31,955 nucleotides of DNA, from contig DATHAQ010000017.1 of assembly GCA_035296565.1 (NCBI GenBank), positions 1 through 31,955 of the forward strand, in the 5' to 3' direction. A program made the translations under genes and the position numbers. The notes under the pieces were generated by a model that saw only the letters and a program-made list of their open reading frames with translations, did no database searches and was not told the origin of the DNA. This stretch comes from JACCZR01 sp035296565 (GTDB lineage Bacteria; Actinomycetota; Thermoleophilia; Solirubrobacterales; Thermoleophilaceae). Below are positions 25,713 through 31,955 of this stretch, one piece after another (the stretch's first letter is position 1; each line of letters starts with the position of its first letter).

Positions 25713-26822
25713 CTGGAGTCGCCGGAGCCTCAAGAGCCGGGCCTGCCCGAAAGCCGCAGCCGAGCCGACGGCCCGCGCATCCCGCGCTGGCTCGACGAGG
25801 CCGCCGCCCTGTCCTGGCGCCTGCTGCTCGTGGCCGCGGCGCTCGTGCTGCTGCTCTACGCGCTGGCGCAGATCCGCCTGATCGTCCTGCCGGTGATCAT
25901 CGCTCTCTTCGCAACCGCGCTGCTCAACCGGCCGGCCCGCTTTTTGCGCAAGCGCGGCCTCGGGCCGGGCATCGCCGCCTTCACGGCTCTGTTCGTGACC
26001 GTGGCGGCGATCACGGCCCTCGTGGTCACGGTCGCGCCCTCGGTGGGCGGCGAGTTCAGCCAGCTCGACGACCGCGTGAGAGAGGGCATCACCGAGGTCA
26101 CCGACGGCCTGCAGGGCGGCCCGCTCGAGCTCGATCGCCGCGAGATCGACCGGGCCGTCGACCGCGCGCAGGATCAGATCGGGGCCGACAGCGGCGCCAT
26201 CGGGAAGCAGCTGCTGAGCGGGGCGCTGTTCGTCGGGGAGCTGATCGCCGGCGCGCTGCTGGCCCTCGTGCTCACGTTCTTCTTCCTCAAGGACGGCGGG
26301 TATATGTGGCATTGGTTGACCAGCTTCTTCTCCGATCCCCTGCGCAGTGACGTGCGCCAGATCGGCGACCGCGGCTGGGACACGCTCTCGCGCTACCTCG
26401 GCGGCCTCGCGATCGTGGCGTTGTGCGACACGGCGCTGATCTCGCTCGTGCTGCTGTTGGTCGGGGTGCCCCTGGTGGTCCCGCTGGCGTGTCTGACCTA
26501 CGTCGGGGCGTTCATCCCCGTGGTCGGCGCCACCCTGGCCGGGGCCGTCTCCGCCCTGGTCGCCCTCGTCTCCCTGGGGCCGCTGGAGGCGGGGATCATA
26601 GTGGTGGCGACCTTCATCATCCAGCAGATCGACGGCGACGTGGTCCATCCTCTGGTGGTCGGCCGGGCGGTGAAGCTCCATCCCGTCACGATCCTGCTCT
26701 CGGTGACCACCGGCGGCGTCCTCGCGGGGGTCGCGGGGGCCTTCATCGCGGTCCCGGTGGCGGCGGTGATCAGCTCGACCATCGCCTACGTGAGGGAGAA
26801 GCCGGCACCGGCTCCCACCTGA
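25713..26822 (+). CDS. AI-2E family transporter (PerM/YdiK-like membrane protein)
   Basis: A polytopic membrane protein of about 369 residues in the AI-2E exporter-like family, whose members export varied small solutes or ions. Membrane segments include LLLVAAALVLLLYALAQI, a pair around PVIIALFATALLNRP, ALLALVLTFFFLKDGG and a C-terminal bundle. The closing motif VVHPLVVGRAVKLHPVTILL ... GAFIAVPVAAVI is diagnostic. The first GTG (25830) would cut into the first helix, and no ATG, GTG or TTG exists between it and the promoter. I therefore propose CTG 25713, which adds a 39-residue Pro/Arg-rich cytosolic N-terminus. Substrate unknown. A CRP-type site begins 2 bp after its stop codon. Confidence 0.85.
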   Translation: MESPEPQEPGLPESRSRADGPRIPRWLDEAAALSWRLLLVAAALVLLLYALAQIRLIVLPVIIALFATALLNRPARFLRKRGLGPGIAAFTALFVTVAAITALVVTVAPSVGGEFSQLDDRVREGITEVTDGLQGGPLELDRREIDRAVDRAQDQIGADSGAIGKQLLSGALFVGELIAGALLALVLTFFFLKDGGYMWHWLTSFFSDPLRSDVRQIGDRGWDTLSRYLGGLAIVALCDTALISLVLLLVGVPLVVPLACLTYVGAFIPVVGATLAGAVSALVALVSLGPLEAGIIVVATFIIQQIDGDVVHPLVVGRAVKLHPVTILLSVTTGGVLAGVAGAFIAVPVAAVISSTIAYVREKPAPAPT

Positions 26823-26823
26823 C

Positions 26824-26839
26824 TGTGACAGCCCTCACA
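26824..26839. promoter_or_regulatory. CRP/GlxR-type operator, perfect TGTGA-N6-TCACA
   Basis: TGTGACAGCCCTCACA is a perfect 5-6-5 palindrome matching the cAMP receptor protein (Crp, GlxR, Cmr) consensus. Its centre (26831.5) is exactly 41.5 bp upstream of the GTG at 26873, the predicted transcription start. That is the class II activator position. It begins 2 bp after the AI-2E gene stop. Confidence 0.65.
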
Positions 26840-26859
26840 CATCGTTAGTTGGCCCGGGG

Positions 26860-26865
26860 TAAGTT
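26860..26865 (+). promoter_or_regulatory. -10 box for the small CRP-linked transcript
   Basis: TAAGTT ends 7 nt before GTG 26873. The matching -35 region shows no TTGACA, as expected for an activator-dependent promoter with CRP bound at -41.5. Confidence 0.5.
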
Positions 26866-26872
26866 CGTTTAC

Positions 26873-26932
26873 GTGAACCGCGCGGCCACGCGCCACACGG
26901 CCGGACCGGTCGCCCCAAGCTTCCTCCGATAG
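26873..26932 (+). CDS. candidate leaderless micro-ORF (19 residues)
   Basis: GTG to TAG reads MNRAATRHTAGPVAPSFLR, a basic peptide with no hydrophobic segment. The reading is supported only by its start, which sits 7 nt after a TAAGTT box at the predicted transcription start, as for annotated genes in this window. It could be a real small protein, a leader peptide controlling folding of the downstream RNA, or chance. No other gene follows on this strand before the terminator, so it is not a leader of a longer operon. Confidence 0.4.
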   Translation: MNRAATRHTAGPVAPSFLR

Positions 26933-26958
26933 ATCACATACGCATCACTCCTCCCTCG

Positions 26959-26990
26959 GAAACGGCCCGCTTCGGCGGGCCGTTTCTATT
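26959..26990. terminator. strong intrinsic terminator, 12-bp stem with UUCG loop
   Basis: GAAACGGCCCGC (26959-26970), loop TTCG, and GCGGGCCGTTTC (26975-26986) form a perfect stem, followed by TATT. It ends the plus-strand small transcript. Because the stem is symmetrical, it also sits at the stop codon of the convergent zinc-ribbon gene and may serve both strands. Confidence 0.88.
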
Positions 26991-27924
26991 CCCGGCGGCC
27001 CAGGCTGGGATAGGAGCGCAACGCCACCAGGCAGGTCCCGAGCGCCACGAGCGGCCCGCAGAGGATCAGATTGGCGAACGTCCAGGCGCCCCCTGCCCCG
27101 TCGGCCAGCGCGTTGACGGCGCCGAAGAACACCGTGGCCGCGACGAAGCCGCCCAGGATCGTGGCCGGCAGGGTGAGCGCGCGGACCTGCGGTAGCGCCA
27201 GCGCGGCCACAGCCACCAACAGGAGTGGCAGCTCGACGAGGGTGACCAGCACGTCCGCCAGCGTGTTGGCCTCCCACACCGTCACGCCGTTGCCGATCGG
27301 AAGGAAGTTGGTCACCAGGGCGAGGAACGCCCCTGCCGCGACAAGCACGAGGCCGCCCGTCAGTAGGGGGTCGCGCCCGCCGCCGCGAGTCGGCACCCTC
27401 AGTGCCCGAGCGTCGGCGAACAGGAGCAGCAGCAGGGCCGTGCCCAGGCCCGCGCCTGCCATCAGGCCCACCACGACGCCCACCTCGAGGTCCGCGCCGA
27501 GGTCGATGGTCTCGGCGATGATCTCGAACGCGTCCAGGACGAAGACCGCCGCGAGGGCAGGGAGCAGCACGGCCACCGCGACCCGCGGCACGCGGGCGCC
27601 CGGCAGCACGAGCCGAAGCGCAAGGCAGGTGAGGATCGACAGCACGAGGAGGACGAGGACCACGTCCTCCGCCGCCTTGAACTCCCAGTAGCTGTTGCCT
27701 GGGGCCCAGGGCAGGAAGGTGGAGATCAGGACGAGCAGCGCCGCCGCCGCGGCAAGACCCGCCGCGAGGATCTCCAACGGTCCTTGGGCCGCGGGGGCCG
27801 CGGGCGCCTGCGCCGGCCACTCCGGCGGCGGCTCGGGCTGGAGCTGGGCTCCACAGGTGCCGCACCAAGACGAGCCCCAGTTGGCCGCGCCGCAGTACTG
27901 ACAGGCGCTCGGCGCCGTGTTCAC
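26986..27924 (-). CDS. zinc-ribbon multi-pass membrane protein of unknown function
   Basis: A 312-residue protein. The cytosolic N-terminus carries a zinc ribbon with C8-x2-C11 and C21-x2-C24 (ACQYCGAANWGSSWCGTCG), then a Pro/Gln/Ala-rich linker. Seven or eight hydrophobic segments follow from about residue 50 (ILAAGLAAAAALLVLISTFLPWAP and others). Two halves look alike: each opens with a helix ending FLPW or FLPI, then an acidic or Trp loop (NSYWEFKAAED; NGVTVWEANTLAD), suggesting internal duplication. Similar zinc-ribbon membrane proteins are common in actinobacteria with no known role. GTG 27924 has TAGGCT 6 nt upstream (leaderless). It follows dxs by 28 bp. Confidence 0.75.
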   Translation of the reverse strand: MNTAPSACQYCGAANWGSSWCGTCGAQLQPEPPPEWPAQAPAAPAAQGPLEILAAGLAAAAALLVLISTFLPWAPGNSYWEFKAAEDVVLVLLVLSILTCLALRLVLPGARVPRVAVAVLLPALAAVFVLDAFEIIAETIDLGADLEVGVVVGLMAGAGLGTALLLLLFADARALRVPTRGGGRDPLLTGGLVLVAAGAFLALVTNFLPIGNGVTVWEANTLADVLVTLVELPLLLVAVAALALPQVRALTLPATILGGFVAATVFFGAVNALADGAGGAWTFANLILCGPLVALGTCLVALRSYPSLGRRE

Positions 27925-27930
27925 GGCGCG

Positions 27931-27936
27931 AGCCTA
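27931..27936 (-). promoter_or_regulatory. -10 box for the zinc-ribbon membrane protein
   Basis: TAGGCT on the minus strand ends 6 nt before the GTG at 27924, in the 28-bp gap after dxs. It would uncouple this gene from the dxs operon. Confidence 0.45.
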
Positions 27937-27952
27937 GGCCAAAGACGCGGCG

Positions 27953-29896
27953 CTAGGCGAAGACCCGGCCGCTGGGCTCGAGCACCGCCTCCGCCACTTG
28001 GCCGGCCACGGCCTCGGGCGTCAGGCCGACCTCCTCGCGCAGCAGCGCGGGCTTGCCGTGGGTCACGTAGCGATCCGGCAGGCCGAAGCGCATCACGCGG
28101 ATGGAGCCCATCCGGTCGTGGTCGGCGAGATGCTCGAGCACGGCCGAGCCGAAGCCGCCGGCCAGCACGTTCTCCTCGACGGTGACGAGGACCTCATGCT
28201 CGTCTACCAGGCGCGCAATCAACTCGCCATCGAGCGGCTTCGCGAAGCGGGCATCGGCGACCGTCGCCTCGATCCCGTGCTCGTCCTCGAGCAAGCCCGC
28301 GGCGCCCAGCGCCACAGGCACGCCGTAGCCGTAGCCCAGGAAGGCGACGCGCGAGCCCTCGCGCAACAGCTCGCCGCGCCCGATCTCGAGCACCTCGGGG
28401 CGCTCGGGCAGCGCGACGCCCTCGGCCTCGCCGCGCGGGTAGCGCAGGGCGAAGGGCCCGTCGTCGCGGACCAGAGCGGCGTGCAGCATGTGCTTGAGCT
28501 CGGCCTCGTCGCGGGGGGCCATGAGCGTCATGTTGGGCAGGCAGCGTTGCCAGGAGATATCGAACGCGCCGTGGTGGGTCGGCCCGTCGTCGCCGACGAG
28601 GCCGGCGCGGTCCATCGCGAAGACCACGTTGAGGTTCTGCAGGCAGACGTCGTGGACGATCTGGTCGAAGCCGCGCTGGAGGAAGGTGGAGTAGATGGCC
28701 GCAACGGGCTTGGCGCCCTGCAGCGCGAGCCCGGCGGCGAACAGCACAGCGTGCTGCTCGGCGATGCCGACGTCGTAGTACTGACCCGGCCGCTCCTTCT
28801 GGAGGATGTTCAGCCCGGTGCCCGAGTTCATGGCGGCGGTGATCCCCACCACCCGCTCGTCGCGCTCGCACTCCTGCACCATCGCGTCACCGAAGACCTT
28901 GGTGTACTGCGGCGCCACCGGTGCCTTGGAGACCTCGGACTTCTTGAGCGCCGGCGCGCGGTTGAGGACGGCGTTGGCCTTGGCGGCGTGCCACTTCTCC
29001 ATGCCCTCCAGGCCGCCGCCCTCGGCCGGCTCGAAGCCCTTGCCCTTGACGGTGTTGATGTGCACGACGACAGGCCGCTCGGCGTCGAGCGCCTCGCCGA
29101 TCGCCTCCCGCAGGGCGCCGACGTCGTGGCCGTCGACCATCCCGACGTAGGCCAGGTTGAGCTCCTCGAAGAACAGCCCGGGTGCCCAGTAGGCCTTGAG
29201 CGACTCCTTGAGGATCGGGCCGAGGTGCTCGATGCGCCGGCCGATGCCGGCGGGCAGCTTGGTCAGGCCCTCCTCGACGTCCTCGCGGGCGCGATGGAGC
29301 TTGGGGTTCAGCCGCGCGCGCGTGAACAGCCGCGAGAGCGCGCCGACGTTGGGCGCGATCGACATGCCGTTGTCGTTGAGCACGATCACGATGGGCAGGT
29401 CCATGCCGCCCGCGTTGTGCAGCGCCTCGAACGCGACGCCGCCGGTGAGGGCGCCGTCGCCGATCACCGCGACGACCTTGCCCTCCTCGCCGCGGCCCTG
29501 GCGCATGGCCTCCTTGAGACCGACGGCGTAAGAGACCGAAGTCGAGGCGTGGCCGGCGCCCATGATGTCGTGCTCGGACTCGTGGATGGAGCAGAAGGGC
29601 GCGAGGCCGCCGTACTTGCGGATCGTGTCGAGGCGGTGGCGACGGCCGGTGAGGACCTTGTGCGGGTAGGCCTGGTGGCCGACGTCCCACAGCACCTTGT
29701 CGCGCGGCGAGTCCAGCAGGCTGTGCAGCGCCACCGACAGCTCGCAGGTCCCGAGGTTGGCGCCGAAGTGCCCGCCGATCTCGCCGATGGTGTCGATGAT
29801 CAGCTCGCGGACCTCTTGGGCCACCTCCTGGAGTTGCTGGTCGTCGAGGCCCTTCAGGTCGTCCGGGCCGTCGATCTGGTCGAGGAGGGGGGTCAC
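27953..29896 (-). CDS. dxs: 1-deoxy-D-xylulose-5-phosphate synthase
   Basis: A 647-residue thiamine-diphosphate enzyme, the first step of the MEP isoprenoid pathway (pyruvate + glyceraldehyde 3-phosphate). The N-terminal TPP domain holds LWDVGHQAYPHKVLTGR and the metal/TPP motif GDGALTGGVAFEALHNAG ... LNDNGMSI. The central pyrimidine domain has YYDVGIAEQHAVLFAAGLA and MDRAGLVGDDGPTHHGAFD. The transketolase C-terminal domain ends in VTVEENVLAGGFGSAVLE. Length and motifs are normal. GTG 29896 overlaps the ispA stop (GTGA), coupling the first enzyme of the pathway to the prenyl elongase. It closes the efp-nusB-xseB-ispA-dxs run. Confidence 0.97.
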   Translation of the reverse strand: MTPLLDQIDGPDDLKGLDDQQLQEVAQEVRELIIDTIGEIGGHFGANLGTCELSVALHSLLDSPRDKVLWDVGHQAYPHKVLTGRRHRLDTIRKYGGLAPFCSIHESEHDIMGAGHASTSVSYAVGLKEAMRQGRGEEGKVVAVIGDGALTGGVAFEALHNAGGMDLPIVIVLNDNGMSIAPNVGALSRLFTRARLNPKLHRAREDVEEGLTKLPAGIGRRIEHLGPILKESLKAYWAPGLFFEELNLAYVGMVDGHDVGALREAIGEALDAERPVVVHINTVKGKGFEPAEGGGLEGMEKWHAAKANAVLNRAPALKKSEVSKAPVAPQYTKVFGDAMVQECERDERVVGITAAMNSGTGLNILQKERPGQYYDVGIAEQHAVLFAAGLALQGAKPVAAIYSTFLQRGFDQIVHDVCLQNLNVVFAMDRAGLVGDDGPTHHGAFDISWQRCLPNMTLMAPRDEAELKHMLHAALVRDDGPFALRYPRGEAEGVALPERPEVLEIGRGELLREGSRVAFLGYGYGVPVALGAAGLLEDEHGIEATVADARFAKPLDGELIARLVDEHEVLVTVEENVLAGGFGSAVLEHLADHDRMGSIRVMRFGLPDRYVTHGKPALLREEVGLTPEAVAGQVAEAVLEPSGRVFA

Positions 29897-30780
29897 GTCT
29901 GGCGAGTGAGGATGTAGTCCGAGATTCGCTCTAGCTCTTGGGTCTGTCCACCGGCCTGCGCCAAAGCGTCCCGCGCCTTGGCGTGTGACTCGCCGGCCAA
30001 GCGACGCGCCTCGTCGAGCCCGAAGACGCTCACGTAGGTCCGCTTGCCGTGACGCTCGTCGGACCCTCGTGGCTTCCCGAGCTCGGCTTCGTCTCCCGTC
30101 ACGTCGAGGATGTCGTCGACGATCTGGAACAAGACGCCCAACTCAGCCGCGAAATGGCGTAGGGCGATTGTGGCAGAACCCTCTTCGCCCACCAGTGACA
30201 ACGCGCAGCCGACGGACGCGGCGATCAGGCGCCCGGTCTTCAGCTCCTGCAGGCGGCGTAGGGCCACGGGCTCGAGATCGTCGGGCGCGCTGACGTCCAG
30301 GTACTGGCCGCCCACCATGCCCTCGGTCCCCGTGGCGGTGACCAGCTCGAGCGCGGCGGCCAGAACGCGGTCGGGCGCCTGGCCCTGGTCGCGCAGCAGC
30401 AGCCGCAGCGCCTCGGCGAACAGGCCGTCGCCCGCGAGGATCGCCACGTCCTCGCCGTGGGCGACGTGGCAGGTCGGCTGTCCCCGGCGCAGGTCGTCGT
30501 CGTCCATTGCGGGGAGGTCGTCGTGGATCAGCGAGTAGGTGTGGACCATCTCCAGCGCGCCGGCCAGCGGCAGCAGCTCGCGCGTGTCGCGTCCCAGAGC
30601 CTTGGCGGTGGCCAGAGCGAGCACCGGCCGGATGCGCTTGCCTCCTGCGAGCAGCGAGTAGCGCATCGCCTCGACGAGGCCCGCGATCGATGCCTCGTCG
30701 GTGAAGGCGAGGGTCTCCAGATACTCCTCGACCTCGCGCTGCAGCTCGGTCGGGTACGTCGCCGCCCCGGCGACGCTCAC
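29893..30780 (-). CDS. ispA: polyprenyl diphosphate synthase (farnesyl diphosphate synthase type)
   Basis: A 295-residue trans-prenyltransferase that elongates DMAPP with IPP. The first aspartate-rich motif is DDLPAMD (D87, D88, D93) with the two-residue insertion typical of bacterial FPP synthases, in HTYSLIHDDLPAMDDDDLRRG. The second motif is D222-D223-x2-D226 (FQIVDDILDVTGD). GGKRIRP (residues 46-52) binds IPP diphosphate, and Y82 sits five residues before the first motif. FPP is the likely product, though GGPP cannot be excluded by eye. GTG 30780 overlaps the xseB stop and the stop overlaps dxs, so expression is tightly coupled to isoprenoid entry. Confidence 0.93.
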   Translation of the reverse strand: MSVAGAATYPTELQREVEEYLETLAFTDEASIAGLVEAMRYSLLAGGKRIRPVLALATAKALGRDTRELLPLAGALEMVHTYSLIHDDLPAMDDDDLRRGQPTCHVAHGEDVAILAGDGLFAEALRLLLRDQGQAPDRVLAAALELVTATGTEGMVGGQYLDVSAPDDLEPVALRRLQELKTGRLIAASVGCALSLVGEEGSATIALRHFAAELGVLFQIVDDILDVTGDEAELGKPRGSDERHGKRTYVSVFGLDEARRLAGESHAKARDALAQAGGQTQELERISDYILTRQT

Positions 30781-30974
30781 AGCAGGCGCTCCTGGCCCTC
30801 CAGATCGCCCCGCTCGGCGTCGCGGGCCGCGGCGTCGAGCTGGGCGCCCAGCCGGGCGGCCAGCTCGGCGGCCCGCTCCACGGCCTCGGCCGCCTGCGCG
30901 CCCTCGAGCTCGCCCGAGCGCAGTCGGCCAGCCAGGGTTTCCAGCTCGGCGGCCAACGCCTCGAGGTCGCTCAC
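30777..30974 (-). CDS. xseB: exodeoxyribonuclease VII small subunit
   Basis: A 65-residue, almost wholly helical protein: DLEALAAELETLAGRLRSGELEGAQAAEAVERAAELAARLGAQLD. This is the XseB pattern (ALAELE ... L..GEL...EA...YERG..L). It would assemble in several copies on XseA to form ExoVII, which degrades single-stranded DNA. The GTG at 30974 overlaps the nusB stop (GTGA), and its own stop overlaps ispA. A longer in-frame reading that starts inside nusB shows no family similarity. Its usual partner xseA is not next to it in this window. Confidence 0.85.
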   Translation of the reverse strand: MSDLEALAAELETLAGRLRSGELEGAQAAEAVERAAELAARLGAQLDAAARDAERGDLEGQERLL

Positions 30975-31360
30975 TGGGCCGGCGCCTCGGTGGCGGCCCG
31001 GTGAGCGGCTCCCAGCACGCCGTTGACGAACCGCGGCGCGTCGGCCGAGCACAGCTCCTTCGCGGCTTCCACCGCCTCGTCGATGGCCACTTCGGGCGGC
31101 ACGTCGGGCCGGCTGGTCAGCTCGTGCAGGGCCACGCGCATGATGCTCTTCTCAAGCGGGGCGATCCGATCCAGCGGCCAGTCGACGGAGTGGTGCTCGA
31201 TCACCGCGTCGAGGTCGAGGCGGTCACGCTGTACGCCCTCCACCAGCTCGCGCGTGAACTCGCGCGCCGTGGGCTCCAGCAGCTCTTCCGCCGGGCGGCC
31301 GGTCACCTCCGTCTGGTAGAGCGCCACCACGGCGGCGCGCCGCTGGTCGGAACGCTTCAC
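30971..31360 (-). CDS. nusB: transcription antitermination factor NusB
   Basis: A 129-residue all-helical protein that binds boxA RNA with NusE (S10) for rRNA antitermination. Family features include the N-terminal RSDQRRAAVVALYQTEVTG, the central DRIAPLEKSIMRVALHEL (usual form R....ER.ILR.A..EL) and the closing VAIDEAVEAAKELCSADAPRFVNGVLGA, which is nearly diagnostic. The GTG at 31360 overlaps the efp stop (GTGA). The efp-nusB pairing is widely conserved in Gram-positive bacteria and couples translation and transcription factors. Confidence 0.95.
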   Translation of the reverse strand: MKRSDQRRAAVVALYQTEVTGRPAEELLEPTAREFTRELVEGVQRDRLDLDAVIEHHSVDWPLDRIAPLEKSIMRVALHELTSRPDVPPEVAIDEAVEAAKELCSADAPRFVNGVLGAAHRAATEAPAQ

Positions 31361-31920
31361 GCGCGCGACACGTAGGCGCCCGAGCGCGTGTCGACGCGAA
31401 CGCGGTCGCCCACGTTGACGAACAGCGGCACGCGCACCGTCACCCCGGACTCCAGTTGCGCCGGCTTTTCCCCGCCGCCACTCGCGGTGTCGCCCTTCAC
31501 GCCCGGCTCGGTGTCGGTGACCGAGAGCTCCACCGCGCTGGGGATCTGGACGTCGGAGGGCTGCTCGTCGACGTAGAGCAGCTCGATCTCCTCGTTGGGC
31601 GTGATCCACTGCAACTGCTCGGAGACCGAGTCCTCGGGCAGGCTCAGCTGGTCGTAGGACTCAAGGTCCATGAAGTGAGCGTCGGTCCCGTCGGCGTACA
31701 GGTACTGCATGCGGCGGGTCTCGGTGCGGATGGGCCGGAACTTCTCCCCGGCGCGGAAGGTCCTGTCGAGCACGGCGCCGTCCTGCACCCGGCGCAGCTT
31801 GGTGCGCACGAAGGCGCCGCCCTTGCCGGGCTTGACGTGCTGGAACTCGAGGATCTTGAAGGTCGTGCCGTCGACCTCGATGTGGGTCCCGTTCTTGAAC
31901 TGGTTCGTAGAAATGGACAT
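31357..31920 (-). CDS. efp: translation elongation factor P
   Basis: A 187-residue, three-domain factor that relieves ribosome stalling at polyproline. Domain I opens MSISTNQFKNGTHIEVDGTTFKILEFQHVKPGKGGAF; the loop lysine that inserts at the peptidyl-transferase centre is K33 in PGKGGAF. VDTRSGAYVSRA at the C-terminus is typical. The ATG at 31920 is the normal family start. A TATAGC sequence at 31948-31953 (minus strand) may be its -10 box, giving a leader of about 20 nt, but the window ends before any -35. It heads the cluster running through nusB, xseB, ispA and dxs. Confidence 0.97.
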   Translation of the reverse strand: MSISTNQFKNGTHIEVDGTTFKILEFQHVKPGKGGAFVRTKLRRVQDGAVLDRTFRAGEKFRPIRTETRRMQYLYADGTDAHFMDLESYDQLSLPEDSVSEQLQWITPNEEIELLYVDEQPSDVQIPSAVELSVTDTEPGVKGDTASGGGEKPAQLESGVTVRVPLFVNVGDRVRVDTRSGAYVSRA

Positions 31921-31955
31921 ATACTGGCCCTGTGCTCCGCTTCGATGGCTATATC

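Larger units (their letters stand above)
26873..26992 (+). ncRNA. candidate small RNA (about 120 nt) with CCUCC tracts
   Basis: The predicted transcript starts at the CRP-linked promoter and ends at the UUCG-loop terminator. It contains UUCCUCC at 26921-26927 and CUCCUCCC at 26948-26955, both complementary to Shine-Dalgarno sequences, in a stretch just 5' of the terminator that looks weakly structured. It could act in trans on ribosome sites, possibly together with its micro-ORF. There is no match I recognise to a named RNA family; this is a prediction. Confidence 0.45.

Noticed and set aside
25830..26822. GTG 25830 as start of the AI-2E family gene
   Set aside because: It would begin inside the first membrane helix, and the upstream frame is open with plausible family sequence (SWRLLLVAAALV). 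Kept only as an alternative.
26863..26878. GTTC-N8-GAAC inverted repeat as a LexA-type operator
   Set aside because: The actinobacterial SOS box has the arms in the opposite order (GAAC-N4-GTTC), and the spacing here does not fit.
27998..29917. 639-codon open frame on the plus strand opposite dxs, and similar long antisense frames (18198-20636 opposite pyrG; 3455-4699; 11818-14325)
   Set aside because: These are expected shadows of high-GC genes. The translations are compositionally biased, show no domains, and the opposite frames encode unmistakable proteins.

Overview
The window is very GC-rich, densely packed DNA from an actinobacterium-like chromosome. Three things point this way: the tlyA-nadK-recN ... 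pyrG ... nudix-xerD gene order, an LLM-class (F420-type) oxidoreductase, and heavy use of GTG, TTG and apparently CTG starts. The class Thermoleophilia (Solirubrobacterales-like) is my best guess, but it is an inference from gene content and order and was not computed. Nearly all genes are core housekeeping genes. No stretch over 300 bases lacks a gene; the longest gap is 25501-25712, which holds a promoter pair and a tandem repeat.

Layout. 1-136 is the end of an IS481-like element abutting the stop codon of purU. 138-2636 carries one-carbon genes: purU, a GcvT/SoxG-like fold protein and a short MetE-like methyltransferase. 2752-7493 holds accessory genes: a thioredoxin-like lipoprotein, an SDR oxidoreductase, an unknown conserved protein, an LLM oxidoreductase and a glycosyltransferase. 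7498-14540, on the minus strand, is recO, ppdK, dgt, dnaG, rpoD and tRNA-Asn, which resembles a macromolecular-synthesis operon. A glutaredoxin gene diverges from recO. 14898-17276 is xerD, a lipoprotein and mutM. 17329-25500 is tlyA-nadK-recN, then a plus-strand membrane glycosyltransferase, then pyrG, an M20 peptidase and a nudix hydrolase that lead into xerD. 25713-26822 is an AI-2E-family membrane protein. 26986-27924 is a zinc-ribbon membrane protein. 27953-31920 is the tightly coupled cluster efp-nusB-xseB-ispA-dxs.

Two pieces of expression architecture recur. First, ten genes or small ORFs have a TANNNT box 6-9 nt before the start codon, which implies leaderless mRNAs. Second, ten gene junctions are 4-nt NTGA overlaps (GTGA, ATGA, TTGA and CTGA), two of which require CTG starts.

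The most novel-looking element is 26824-26990. A perfect TGTGA-N6-TCACA (CRP/GlxR-type) site is centred exactly 41.5 bp upstream of a leaderless GTG. That GTG opens a 19-codon micro-ORF in a transcript of about 120 nt, which carries two CCUCC (anti-Shine-Dalgarno-like) tracts and ends in a strong UUCG-loop terminator. I interpret it as a candidate cAMP-CRP-controlled small RNA or dual-function peptide.
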